Shown here piece by piece: positions 1 through 8,185 of a stretch of 38,861 bases of DNA. Both the position numbers and the translations under genes were made by a program. The notes beneath the pieces are model-generated. The model was not told the origin of the DNA. It did no database searches and worked only from the letters and a program-made list of their open reading frames with translations. The stretch covers positions 1 through 38,861 of the forward strand of contig JAFDVJ010000031.1 of the NCBI GenBank assembly GCA_018269075.1, read 5' to 3'. This stretch comes from Acidobacteriota bacterium. Its GTDB lineage: Bacteria; Acidobacteriota; Blastocatellia; Pyrinomonadales; Pyrinomonadaceae. Within the stretch, counting starts at the first letter, position 1, and each line of letters opens with the position of its first letter.

Positions 1-258
1 AGTGTTTTTAACGGATAGTTAAACAAACGTTCGGAACTCAACCGATCTTTTAATCATTGGCGGGTGAACCAATAATCCCGCTGTTTTTATGACATCTTGG
101 TACAAGAACTTGTGCTGACTTTTTGCCAATGGCACATAAAAAGGCAGGTTGCCGCGAAATCAACTTGCGGCACCGCCGCCAGATCGAAAAATTTTTACTG
201 AAATTCGAAGCGTAAGATTTTTTTCTCCGGCCGACGCGCTGGCCGGGCCATTTGACGA

Positions 259-1245
259 TCAAGCGATCGCGGTAAAGGCTTTTTGTAATTCAAAGGCGGA
301 ATCCGGCGTGCCGACCTTATAGTAATTCGGACTTTGCCGATCTTTGATCCTGCGCCATATCTGTTCGTGAAGCTGAATATAATTTCCGTCGAAACCGCCG
401 TTGTCCCAAACATCTTTCAAGGCGCTTGTAAATAGACTGTTTTCATTGCCGTCCTTGGCGGTTTGCCAGTCCTGGCAGGCGGAAATTAAAATCACGCTGG
501 CCTTGACGAGCTCCCGAAAATCCTTCTTTTGTCCGAGCGTCAGCTTTTTCCAGACTTCCTTTTGGATCGAATCGTAGTTTTCCTTATTTTGCTCGTAAAC
601 CGTGTTCAAAACGGTCTTGAGCAGGGTCTTGTCGCGCGGGCCGAAATAGGTTTCGATAACGATGCCCCGTTCATTGAGTTTCTGGAGGTCTTTTTCCCAG
701 ACGGCTTCATCTACCGGTATCGAGTTGAACCCTTGTAATTTAAGAAATTTATTTTCACAATTGGCAAAATTGATTTCGTTTTTCAGGAACCACTTCAAAT
801 CGGAAAAACCCAGTCCGATCGAGCCGGTAACGGTCCCGCTGTGGCAGCTGTCGGAAATCACCAAAATGCGGACTCCCTCATCAAACTTCGTCCATAGTTC
901 GAACATTTCGTCGTCGATCATCTGCCGATCATAAAGACACCAGGTCTCATCGAACCCGTCGCCTTCGTTATTGTTCGAATCTTTTATCTGCCCGCCGTGT
1001 CCCGAATATGTTATCAACATAGTATCTCCCGCTTTGAGAAGGCCGGAGGCATCCGTTATCGCCGTGACGACATTTTTGGTATTCGCGGCCGATCCGATTA
1101 ATTTCCGTACCTGAAAATTTCTGCTTTCTGCGAGTTTTGCCATAAATTCGGCGTCGTTTTCACAGCCTTTAAGAATTCCGTCGACCGTGTAATGCGCCGG
1201 ATTTATGTTATTAAGTCCGATATTTATTGAGATTCCCTGCGCCAT
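259..1245 (-). CDS. Caspase-like (metacaspase/orthocaspase, peptidase C14) protease
   Basis: 328-residue cysteine protease of the caspase fold, predicted soluble and cytoplasmic because there is no signal peptide or membrane segment. The p20-type motifs are visible: His83 in YSGHGG and Cys134 in SDSCHSG form the expected dyad. An acidic stretch at 95-113 (GDGFDETW followed by DDE) resembles the metacaspase region that binds basic P1 residues, so Arg/Lys specificity is likely but inferred. The ATG is preceded by AGGAGA at a good distance. It is the last gene of a minus-strand series after a sigma factor, a CHAT protein and two paralogous unknown proteins, 72 bases behind the nearer paralogue. 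This context suggests it is an executioner or processing protease of that system. No prodomain or C-terminal partner domain is fused to it. Family call is firm; substrate unknown. Confidence 0.88.
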   Translation of the reverse strand: MAQGISINIGLNNINPAHYTVDGILKGCENDAEFMAKLAESRNFQVRKLIGSAANTKNVVTAITDASGLLKAGDTMLITYSGHGGQIKDSNNNEGDGFDETWCLYDRQMIDDEMFELWTKFDEGVRILVISDSCHSGTVTGSIGLGFSDLKWFLKNEINFANCENKFLKLQGFNSIPVDEAVWEKDLQKLNERGIVIETYFGPRDKTLLKTVLNTVYEQNKENYDSIQKEVWKKLTLGQKKDFRELVKASVILISACQDWQTAKDGNENSLFTSALKDVWDNGGFDGNYIQLHEQIWRRIKDRQSPNYYKVGTPDSAFELQKAFTAIA

Positions 1246-1317
1246 TGAAGTTTCTCCTTTTTCAATGATCTGATTTTTGATATGCGTGGGAGATGTTTCG
1301 CGCTCCGGGCTCGCGGA

Positions 1318-2169
1318 TTAATTGACCAATTCCGCGAGGCTTTCGTCGATTCCGATCAAGTGGCGGCAGCCCGTACACAAACACGCGCCGACCCCGGTTC
1401 CTTTATCCTCATCCGGATCCGGCAGCGGCAGCGCCACCAGTTCGAGCTTTCGGTCGGAGTTCATAAACTCGTAATAATGACGGAAATCCGTCTGATCTTC
1501 GCAGGCCGGCTTGATGCAGGCGTTATCGAATTCGATCAGGTACGAAACGTCCGGCTCAACCGGCAGATCGATCGTAAAACCGAACGGTCCTTCGACCCGA
1601 AATTTGAGGCTTTCGCCCTCCGGACATTCGATATCGGCCGCCACGATTTCGCCGAGCTGTCTGACTCCGCGTTTGATCTTCGTGTCGGGATCTATAGTTT
1701 CCCAGATTTCGAAACTTCTTTTCGATAATTCCCTTGTGTAAAGAATGCTGTTGGCCGAAACCGACATAAACGTCAGATCATCCTTGTTAAACTGCTGAAA
1801 TGAGCAGCCGGCGTTTTCGGAACTGCCGACCTGAGCATCGGACAAATTCACCATCCAGCGAATATCTTCTCTTTGATTGACCGAATTAAATTCGAAATCG
1901 TCAATCTCATACTGGATCGCGCTTGGTTCGACTGAGTTTTCCGCTTCGATGAAAATCTTATGCCTCTTTTCAACTTTGAAACTATGCATCACCGATTTTT
2001 CGGCCGCGACGTCGCTCGGACGAAATTTTGTGATTCTGATGGTCAATTCGTGATCTTCCAGATGTCTGAGAAATAAAAACTCCCAGAATTTGGCGGCCTT
2101 GTTGAAGTTGTAAATGGCCAAACCTTCGCAGGCTATCGTAACATTGGAATTCGGGTTAGCTTCTGACAT
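1318..2169 (-). CDS. Unknown protein, paralogue A of a three-cysteine family
   Basis: 283-residue soluble protein that I do not recognise. It is clearly paralogous to the next gene upstream (2268-3077). Shared blocks are LRHLEDHELTIRI near 35-47, GEIVAADIEC at 173-182, GPFGFTIDLP at 194-203, FDNAC at 214-218, QTDFRHYYE at 226-234 and GVGAC at 259-263. Cys182, Cys218 and Cys263 are conserved between the two copies. This copy adds a CLCTGC cluster at 263-268 and a longer C-terminal tail. The alternating hydrophobic pattern suggests a mostly beta protein. There is no signal peptide, so the cysteines are probably in the cytoplasm. An AAGGAG sequence lies close to the ATG. It sits between its paralogue and the caspase-like gene, so it may be a substrate, inhibitor or scaffold for the proteases; that is inference. 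Confidence 0.8.
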   Translation of the reverse strand: MSEANPNSNVTIACEGLAIYNFNKAAKFWEFLFLRHLEDHELTIRITKFRPSDVAAEKSVMHSFKVEKRHKIFIEAENSVEPSAIQYEIDDFEFNSVNQREDIRWMVNLSDAQVGSSENAGCSFQQFNKDDLTFMSVSANSILYTRELSKRSFEIWETIDPDTKIKRGVRQLGEIVAADIECPEGESLKFRVEGPFGFTIDLPVEPDVSYLIEFDNACIKPACEDQTDFRHYYEFMNSDRKLELVALPLPDPDEDKGTGVGACLCTGCRHLIGIDESLAELVN

Positions 2170-2267
2170 TTTTTCTCCTTTTGTTTACTTTTTTTAAACG
2201 ATGATCTTGCGGGATTTATTCAAGCCCGGTCTCTCTACGAAATTCGGTATCGACGAATAATTTTTTC

Positions 2268-3077
2268 CTAATTGGGCGGATCGATAATGACCGGCAGACA
2301 GGCGCCGACCCCGGTCGTTGAATGACCGGTTCGCATAAGCTTAAACATCCTTGTCGGACTCTGCTGATCCACCAGAATCTCATACAAAAACTTGAGATCC
2401 GTTTCGCCCGCCCCTATCATACTTTCACACTCGTTTTCAGGAGCCACGCAGGCATTATTGAAAAAGATGTCGTAAACGTATGTTTCCCGATCTTTTTGAA
2501 AGGGAAGATGCAGCGGAAAACCAAAATGGCCGGGAACTTCGATATCCAATGCTCCGCCCGTGCATTCGAGATAACCGGCCAGTATCTCCCCGAAATATTT
2601 TGAGGGAAAGATCTCTGTGTTCCCTTCCTTCAAATCGAACTTCTCATTGGTCATTCCGGCCGTATAAAATGTAAAATCGTGGAGATATAAAGCCGACGGG
2701 GCCGGCGGTTTGGGCGGTAATTTCGGCGATAAGACCCGACCGTGCAGATTATGCATATTGATTATTTCCTTAAGCTGAAATTCGCCGGCTCCGATATCCG
2801 CGTATTTATAGGATGCGGGTTGATTGACCTGAGCCGCTTTGATTTCAACGTTTTGAGATTTCCCGATTGTATAAACCGCCTGGTCGATTTTGGAATTGTC
2901 TCCCGCGTTTCTTTGAATGATCCTGACCGAAAGTTCGTGTTTATCCACATGCCGCAGAAAGCGGATCTCAGACCTTTCTTTTGTAAGCTTGCCGTACGCC
3001 AGTCCGGTTACCGAAACGCGAACATTTTTACCGTTCGGAAACCGGCACTCATTTTCCGGAATAGAAATAATTGACAT
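2268..3077 (-). CDS. Unknown protein, paralogue B of a three-cysteine family
   Basis: 269-residue soluble protein without a recognised domain, related along its whole length to the 283-residue product of 1318-2169. Matching blocks include LRHVDKHELSVRI near 41-53, GEILAGYLEC at 163-172, GHFGFPLHLP at 183-192, FNNAC at 206-210, ETDLKFLYE at 225-233 and GVGAC at 256-260. The conserved cysteines are Cys172, Cys210 and Cys260. A proline-rich linker (PKLPPKPPAP, 118-127) separates the N-terminal and C-terminal halves and is missing from the sister protein. It ends shortly after GVGAC and lacks the extra CxC/CxxC cysteines. GAGGAG lies upstream of the ATG, and the CHAT gene ends only 21 bases before this start, so co-translation with it is likely. 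No function is claimed. Confidence 0.8.
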   Translation of the reverse strand: MSIISIPENECRFPNGKNVRVSVTGLAYGKLTKERSEIRFLRHVDKHELSVRIIQRNAGDNSKIDQAVYTIGKSQNVEIKAAQVNQPASYKYADIGAGEFQLKEIINMHNLHGRVLSPKLPPKPPAPSALYLHDFTFYTAGMTNEKFDLKEGNTEIFPSKYFGEILAGYLECTGGALDIEVPGHFGFPLHLPFQKDRETYVYDIFFNNACVAPENECESMIGAGETDLKFLYEILVDQQSPTRMFKLMRTGHSTTGVGACLPVIIDPPN

Positions 3078-3098
3078 TTTTTTTCTCCTCTTTTTAAA

Positions 3099-6000
3099 TT
3101 AAAACGGCGCGGATCCGCCGAATGCAGCAAAAGACGCCCAATAATACGGAGATTTGAAATCGTCGCTTCTCAACATATCAAGCTGGGCTTTCCGCAGAGC
3201 CTCGACCGTCGAAAAATCCCTCTGTTTTCGAGCCCGATGAAAATCGATCATCAAAATTTTCGTCACCTTCGAATCGACTTCCCATTGACTCGCGATGACC
3301 AGCGGAACGCCCGTCGCCAAAAAAGACCGAGTCGCGCCGATCATTCCTTCCCCCTGATAATATTGTTCGATACCGGTCTGACACGCCGAAAGGACGATCA
3401 GCCTGACCTTCGACAGCTTTTCGCCGATAAATTCGAAATTCGCCAGTTTCGTGTCTTCTTTTTCCGTTCCCGCCAGAATGAAGCCTGAAAGCAGCGGCGA
3501 TTTTTCATCGACCACATAATGCCCGGCAAAATGAATGACATCCGATTTCTTCAAATTTTCCCTGACGGCCGACTTGGTCGCTTTTTCATCGGTAAAAATG
3601 ATCGAATCGGGATAAAATTCTTTCAGCTCGACGGATTCTTCTTTGGCCGACGGAAGATCCGACAGGGCTCCGTATTTTTTCCGGTCGAACTTCGGGTTTC
3701 CGATGCTCAACAACGTTTCGTTTTTGTTGTCCTTAAATTGTCCCGCCTTTTTCCAGCAATTGAGAAAAATATTGGCACTCGGAGCATAAAACAGTTTGTA
3801 ATCTTCGACCAGATACTTATCCGAAAAAAGTGCGGCAAAAGGCAAATGAAACAGAAATTTATCGGGAATCAGGCATATTTCCTTATTCGGATCGAGTTTT
3901 TGTTTGATCGGATCGATCAATATTCGATAGAGCTCGGCGGCAAGCTGAAACTGCTCGGCCGAATCGTTTTTTTTCGAGATCGTTTCGAGATATCTTGAAA
4001 CCTTTACATCAAGTTCGTCCGAAGAAATTTCGCTTCCGGCCGTCGACAGATTTTCCTTTGTGACCAGCCAGATCAAGACTTTATCCGGCAACACGGCAAA
4101 CTCGACAATCTGAGTATTTTCGGGCATTTCAGCTTGAATTTCGGCGAGTCCGACCGGTTCGACGACATTCTGCGAAAATTTGATTTCCGGTTTATCGTCA
4201 TCGTTCGTTATCTTAAAAATCGAATTCTGCAGATCAAGCAGCGACCGTGCCCGCGACTCCTCCGAATAATCGAACGCTTCGGCGAAATCGGCCCTTTCGA
4301 ATTTGAATTCCGTCGCGATATCGTAAACGTTCTGCTCGTTGTCGAAAAACCTGTTGCGATTCTGTTCCTCGACGATTTTCACCCGGTATTCATTAAAAAT
4401 CTTGAGAATTTTTGGCAGCTCATCCTGAAAAGCGGCGTCATTGTTTTCAGCCAGAAAATTCAACAAAAGCCCGCGATGCGCGTCATATGAATCGACCTGA
4501 AACTCCTGCGAATCATAAAATTCGATCGACTGGTTATAATTTTCGGCCGCCTGCGAGTAATTTTTCGCCTGTCTGTTCAAATGAGCCAGCTGCAGGTTCG
4601 TATAAGCCAGCGACTTTTCCTTTAACGCCTCGTCCGTGAAGGTTTGAGCCAGTTCCTGTCCTTTTTCGATATTCTGAAAGGCTTCGTCCAGATTCCCGAC
4701 GCTTCCCAGAATCAGCCCCAGATCGATATATGAAGCATACGCAAAAGTTTTTTCTTCGGGCTGTGCCAACCCGACGGCGAGAGCTTCCTTTCCAAATAAA
4801 ATTGCCGTCTGGAAAAGTTTCGCCGAATAAAAGACCTTTGTAATCTCTTTCAAGCTGCGCCACTTTTGCCGCAAGCTAGTTTCGGGAAGCTTATTCAGTT
4901 CTAAAATCCGCTGGGCATAATCGAGAGCCCGGTCGTACTGTCCGACAAACGAATAGCTTTCCGCTAATTGCGAATAGGCTTTTTGTTTCGTTAAAAGATC
5001 ATCCGTTTCCTCTGCCAGCCGGAGAGCCTCTTTGTCATAAACTATTGATTTTGAAAATTCTTTTGACGAAACGGAATTGATCGCCAGCCACGTCAGGATC
5101 TGCGAATGAAGCCATTTATAATTCTTTACCCGACAAATCTCCGCCAGTTGAAACAGCTGCTCGTTACTTTCATAAACCAGATTCAAGCGGTTTTTGCAGT
5201 ATCCGTACAAAAAATCGAGCAGCTTTGCCTCAACGCCGTTTTCCGCTTTCAGAAAAGCCGACTGTGCCGCTTCGATCGACGTTATGGCCGCCTCATATTT
5301 GTTATTTTTGACAAACTCAAAAGTTTCCAGAACGCTTTCCTGCCCCTGTTGTAAATAAATGATCTTGTCGTCCGAAACCTTCGAATAATATTTGGCCAGT
5401 TCATTCCAAAAAGCATCCCCGGTTTTCTCTTCCTCGAGTTTTCCCGTATAAACGAGCGCTTCAAGATATTCTCCGGTTTTTTCCCGGTCGCGATCGGATC
5501 TCGCGGCGACAAATAAAAAGGCAAGTTGCTGTGGTATCAACTTGCCCGTGATCATTTCCCGGTTTCTGCTTAAAATCTGCCAGGCCTGCTCGTGATCGCC
5601 CATTTGCCGGGCGGTCAGAAACTCCTGCAAAATTTCCTCTTTCGTTTTGCTGGTCGGTTTGTTCTGCTCGAGGTTCTGGAGATGACGGCGCGCTTCGTCG
5701 GCCCATTTCGAGGTCGAGTCGAGCTTCAGATAATTTTCCCAGGCTTCTTTGGCCTGATTCGGCAGCTTCAGCAATTCGACCGCGAGACCGCGATTGAAAT
5801 AGGCTTCGGCCAGATTTTTATCGAGCTGGATCGCTTTATCGATTTCCTCGTTGGCCCTCGCAAAAAGCTCCAGATTGCCCTCGTCCCGCTGTTTGCCTTT
5901 TTCCATCAGGGCGACGGCGAGATCGTTGTGAATCCGGGCGATGGCGTTGTTTTTCCGGAGCGCTTTTTCGAACTGCTCGATGGCTTTGTCGTAATCGTTT

Positions 6001-6638
6001 TCGGCCAGAAAAACGCGGCCCAGCTGGTATAGATTTTCGGCCGATTCGTCTTTTAGGACGGCCCCGGCGGCGCGGGTTTTAGCGAGCAGGAGGTCGAAAT
6101 TCTCTTCCTTTTTGCCGCCCCGCGTGCCCTCGGTTTTGGGCGCGTAATCGAAGCCCGCGATCCGCGCCTCGGTCGGCCGATTGGTTTTGAAAGCCTTGTT
6201 GAGCGACGCCAGAATCTCGTCGTCGGGAGATTTTTGATAGCTTTTCCAGACGAAGAAACCGGCCGCGCCGGCGATCAGTAAAACCGTCGCCGCGATCGGC
6301 AGCGGCGCCGTGAAAAAGGCGGTCAGCGCGCTAAAAAAACCCGGTTTTTTTTGCGGCGGCTCGTTGTTTTCGTCGACGTATCGGCGGAGCGCGCGGGCAA
6401 ATCTGACCCGCTCGCGGTTTTCCTCGGAGTTCAGAAAACGCTGCTCGAAGCTTTCGCGCGCGGACGAATCGAGATTGCCGTCGACATAATCCTGAATCAA
6501 GTTTTCTTCAGTCATCGACAGTTCTTCAAAGAAATCATCGTCGGTCAACAGTCTTTCCTCGATCGCCGATCGAGCGTCGTCGTTGATGTCGCCCAGAATA
6601 TAATTTCTAAGATTTGATTGTTCATCCAGCTTATCCAA
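3099..6638 (-). CDS. Membrane TPR-CHAT protease with anti-sigma-like N-terminus
   Basis: 1179 residues. Residues 1-90 are acidic and helical, with a duplicated motif (ARSAIEERLLTDDDF near 22 and ARESFEQRFLNSEEN near 60). This resembles the zinc-less cytoplasmic domain of anti-sigma proteins. One membrane helix spans about 111-132. TPR-like repeats run from about 195 to 770. The C-terminal CHAT domain carries His1040 (HFAGHYVV) and Cys1086 (LSACQTG), followed by GEGMIGATRSFLATG and IASQWEVD, so the caspase-like dyad is intact. CHAT domains are caspase-clan proteases often switched by attached TPRs. Translation most likely begins at a TTG, since AGAGGTGA lies just before it and no ATG fits. It follows the sigma gene by 79 bases and is probably co-transcribed with it, so it may hold or release that sigma factor. 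The first ~330 codons are GC-rich and the rest is AT-richer, which is odd for one gene. Confidence 0.9.
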   Translation of the reverse strand: MDKLDEQSNLRNYILGDINDDARSAIEERLLTDDDFFEELSMTEENLIQDYVDGNLDSSARESFEQRFLNSEENRERVRFARALRRYVDENNEPPQKKPGFFSALTAFFTAPLPIAATVLLIAGAAGFFVWKSYQKSPDDEILASLNKAFKTNRPTEARIAGFDYAPKTEGTRGGKKEENFDLLLAKTRAAGAVLKDESAENLYQLGRVFLAENDYDKAIEQFEKALRKNNAIARIHNDLAVALMEKGKQRDEGNLELFARANEEIDKAIQLDKNLAEAYFNRGLAVELLKLPNQAKEAWENYLKLDSTSKWADEARRHLQNLEQNKPTSKTKEEILQEFLTARQMGDHEQAWQILSRNREMITGKLIPQQLAFLFVAARSDRDREKTGEYLEALVYTGKLEEEKTGDAFWNELAKYYSKVSDDKIIYLQQGQESVLETFEFVKNNKYEAAITSIEAAQSAFLKAENGVEAKLLDFLYGYCKNRLNLVYESNEQLFQLAEICRVKNYKWLHSQILTWLAINSVSSKEFSKSIVYDKEALRLAEETDDLLTKQKAYSQLAESYSFVGQYDRALDYAQRILELNKLPETSLRQKWRSLKEITKVFYSAKLFQTAILFGKEALAVGLAQPEEKTFAYASYIDLGLILGSVGNLDEAFQNIEKGQELAQTFTDEALKEKSLAYTNLQLAHLNRQAKNYSQAAENYNQSIEFYDSQEFQVDSYDAHRGLLLNFLAENNDAAFQDELPKILKIFNEYRVKIVEEQNRNRFFDNEQNVYDIATEFKFERADFAEAFDYSEESRARSLLDLQNSIFKITNDDDKPEIKFSQNVVEPVGLAEIQAEMPENTQIVEFAVLPDKVLIWLVTKENLSTAGSEISSDELDVKVSRYLETISKKNDSAEQFQLAAELYRILIDPIKQKLDPNKEICLIPDKFLFHLPFAALFSDKYLVEDYKLFYAPSANIFLNCWKKAGQFKDNKNETLLSIGNPKFDRKKYGALSDLPSAKEESVELKEFYPDSIIFTDEKATKSAVRENLKKSDVIHFAGHYVVDEKSPLLSGFILAGTEKEDTKLANFEFIGEKLSKVRLIVLSACQTGIEQYYQGEGMIGATRSFLATGVPLVIASQWEVDSKVTKILMIDFHRARKQRDFSTVEALRKAQLDMLRSDDFKSPYYWASFAAFGGSAPF

Positions 6639-6717
6639 ACCGTCACCTCTTACCTCCGGCTAGTGATAATGTCATTTTTCTCCGAAATCTTTCGCCGTTC
6701 GAAAAAAAATAACTCTC

Positions 6718-7287
6718 TCACTTACCGATCCGTTTTCCCTCCGCGCATTTGAGCACGCATTTCTGCAGCTGTTTTCGCAGGCGAAAAGCCCGCGAATGAA
6801 GCTGATTCAATTCGATCCCGCTGGTTTGAGCCAGTTTTTTATGGGAATTTATTTTCGCCGATTTTTCCTCTTCGTAATAGCCGACGATAAACTCCCGCTT
6901 ATCGGCCGGAAGCGTCTTCAGGCATTGTTTGAGGCAGTCGTAATGCGGATGAAAATCGTCCTTGTCGTCCGCCGTCCGGAAATCGTCGGACAATTCGACC
7001 GCCTTCGGCTTTTTCAGATATTCGAGATAGATTTTATTGGCGACATTCAGGAAATAATAGACGGGATTCCCCTGATAGTTTTCGACGACCTCGTCGACCT
7101 TGCGCGCGACCCGGTCGAAAACCTCGTCGGCCAGCTCCTCGGCCTGCAAACATCCGCGATAATTGAGAATCCTGATCAGGCGAACGCGAATCGCCTCGTA
7201 TTTGCCACCGGCAATTTCGCGGTCTTCGTCCAACCATAAAAGCATTTTTTCAAATGCCTCGGGATTTATTTCCCTGTTTTTTCTCAT
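6718..7287 (-). CDS. RNA polymerase sigma-70 family (ECF-like) sigma factor
   Basis: 189-residue protein with the layout of a short alternative sigma factor. A region-2-like part lies at about 20-95 (acidic core-binding helix with AEELADEVFDRVARKV, then YFLNVANKIYLEYLKK). A region-4-like helix-turn-helix lies at about 115-180 (LKTLPADKREFIVGYY, then HKKLAQTSGIELNQLHSRAFRLRKQL). The ATG has GAGGAAAG upstream. It has its own sigma-70-type promoter overlapping the end of the preceding aminotransferase gene. It heads the series CHAT protein, two three-cysteine proteins and caspase-like protease, so it probably controls that locus and perhaps distant targets. The anti-sigma-like N-terminus of the next gene product is the natural partner. 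Subgroup assignment was not possible by eye. Confidence 0.85.
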   Translation of the reverse strand: MRKNREINPEAFEKMLLWLDEDREIAGGKYEAIRVRLIRILNYRGCLQAEELADEVFDRVARKVDEVVENYQGNPVYYFLNVANKIYLEYLKKPKAVELSDDFRTADDKDDFHPHYDCLKQCLKTLPADKREFIVGYYEEEKSAKINSHKKLAQTSGIELNQLHSRAFRLRKQLQKCVLKCAEGKRIGK

Positions 7288-7326
7288 TGTGTGGAGCTTT
7301 CCTCGGGTTTTGTTAAGTATTCCGCA

Positions 7327-7355
7327 AGTTTATGATTTAACTCTTTATAAGTCAA
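7327..7355 (-). promoter_or_regulatory. Sigma-70-type promoter for the sigma/CHAT/caspase operon
   Basis: Read on the minus strand, TTGACT (7350-7355) and TAAACT (7327-7332) are separated by exactly 17 bases. Transcription would start near 7320, giving a leader of about 33 bases before the sigma gene with its GAGGAAAG site. The promoter overlaps the stop codon of the aminotransferase gene. The sigma locus can therefore be switched on apart from the genes before it. Predicted by pattern only. Confidence 0.5.
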
Positions 7356-8148
7356 GGAGTTTTGCCAGTTTTGAAACGGTCGGGAATAAATTTTCAGCCT
7401 TTTCTCCAAAAGCTGCCGGGCGAATTCCGAGGCCGGCCGAGGTCAGAAAAATCTCGGCGGCGGCGGCAAGTTCATTCAATCCCGTTTTTATCTCTTCGAC
7501 CGGAAAATTTTCCGTCAGAAATTCACGCGTCGTCCCGGGCAGGCAGCCCGTTTCGAGCGCCGGCGTATAAATTTTTTCGGCTTTGACCCAGAACAGGTTC
7601 GCCATCGCCGTCGAGACGAGCTCGCCTTTTTCGTTGAGCCGGACCGCCTCGTCGAAACCCTTACTCCGGGCGTCTTCGAGGGCGAGCAGATTTTCCAGAT
7701 AATTGCCGGATTTGACGCCCGCCAGCGGCGATTTCGAATTGACCGGAAACGGCGAGACCGTCAGCCGCAGCGGGCCGTCGAAGTCGCGTCCGGCGGCCGT
7801 CGCGATCAGCAGGCCGGCCGCGGTTTCCGACTCGCGCTTCCACAATCCGGCGGCCGAACGGTCGAAAACAGTCAGCCGCGCGCGGCCCCGCTCGAACCCG
7901 TTTTTTTCGATCAGACGGGCCAGCTCCGCGCTGACCGTTTCCTCGGAAAAATCGCGCAGATCGACGTTCAGCGCGGCCGCGTTCGATTGCAGCCGCCGCC
8001 AGTGTTTCTCCCACAAAAACGGTTTTCCGCCCGTCACGGCGAGCGTCGTAAAAACGCTTTTTCCGTAAAGAAAAGCCGGCGAAAACGCCGGAATCGAGGC
8101 TTTTTCGGCAGACAGCAAACGGAAATCCAGCGAAACGAATTCGTGCAT
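7345..8148 (-). CDS. PLP-dependent class IV aminotransferase / aminodeoxychorismate lyase-like
   Basis: 267-residue fold-type IV PLP enzyme. The catalytic lysine is Lys146 in GVKSGNYLENLLA, followed by FDEAVRLNEKGELVSTAMANLFWVK and the late TGCLPGTTR motif, both typical of PabC, D-amino-acid and branched-chain aminotransferases. Length fits PabC (4-amino-4-deoxychorismate lyase, making p-aminobenzoate for folate) better than IlvE, which is usually over 300 residues. Substrate cannot be fixed from motifs, so no symbol is given. It starts 37 bases after the histidine kinase gene on the same strand and ends 57 bases before the sigma gene. It may be co-transcribed with the former; a functional link to either neighbour is not evident. 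Confidence 0.85.
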   Translation of the reverse strand: MHEFVSLDFRLLSAEKASIPAFSPAFLYGKSVFTTLAVTGGKPFLWEKHWRRLQSNAAALNVDLRDFSEETVSAELARLIEKNGFERGRARLTVFDRSAAGLWKRESETAAGLLIATAAGRDFDGPLRLTVSPFPVNSKSPLAGVKSGNYLENLLALEDARSKGFDEAVRLNEKGELVSTAMANLFWVKAEKIYTPALETGCLPGTTREFLTENFPVEEIKTGLNELAAAAEIFLTSAGLGIRPAAFGEKAENLFPTVSKLAKLLDL

Positions 8149-8185
8149 AGTTCAAATATTCTGCCTTTTTTATCGATTTTTCGGA

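Noticed and set aside
227..246. CCGGCC...GGCCGG inverted repeat just past the caspase gene stop, as a terminator.
   Set aside because: Only six pairs, and on the minus strand it is followed by an A run rather than a T run.
50..262. 70-codon minus-strand frame downstream of the caspase gene.
   Set aside because: Basic, Cys/Arg-rich, no ribosome site and overlapping the end of the real gene; no support as a protein.
1318..3077. The paired unknown proteins as bacterial gasdermins, which also neighbour caspase-like proteases and have similar length.
   Set aside because: No gasdermin-like N-terminal pattern or early lipidated Cys is seen by eye. Structure prediction would settle it.
3099..6638. 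TPR-CHAT as the protease of a type III-E CRISPR (Craspase) system.
   Set aside because: No Cas7-11-like effector or CRISPR array nearby, and the membrane helix and sigma neighbour do not fit.
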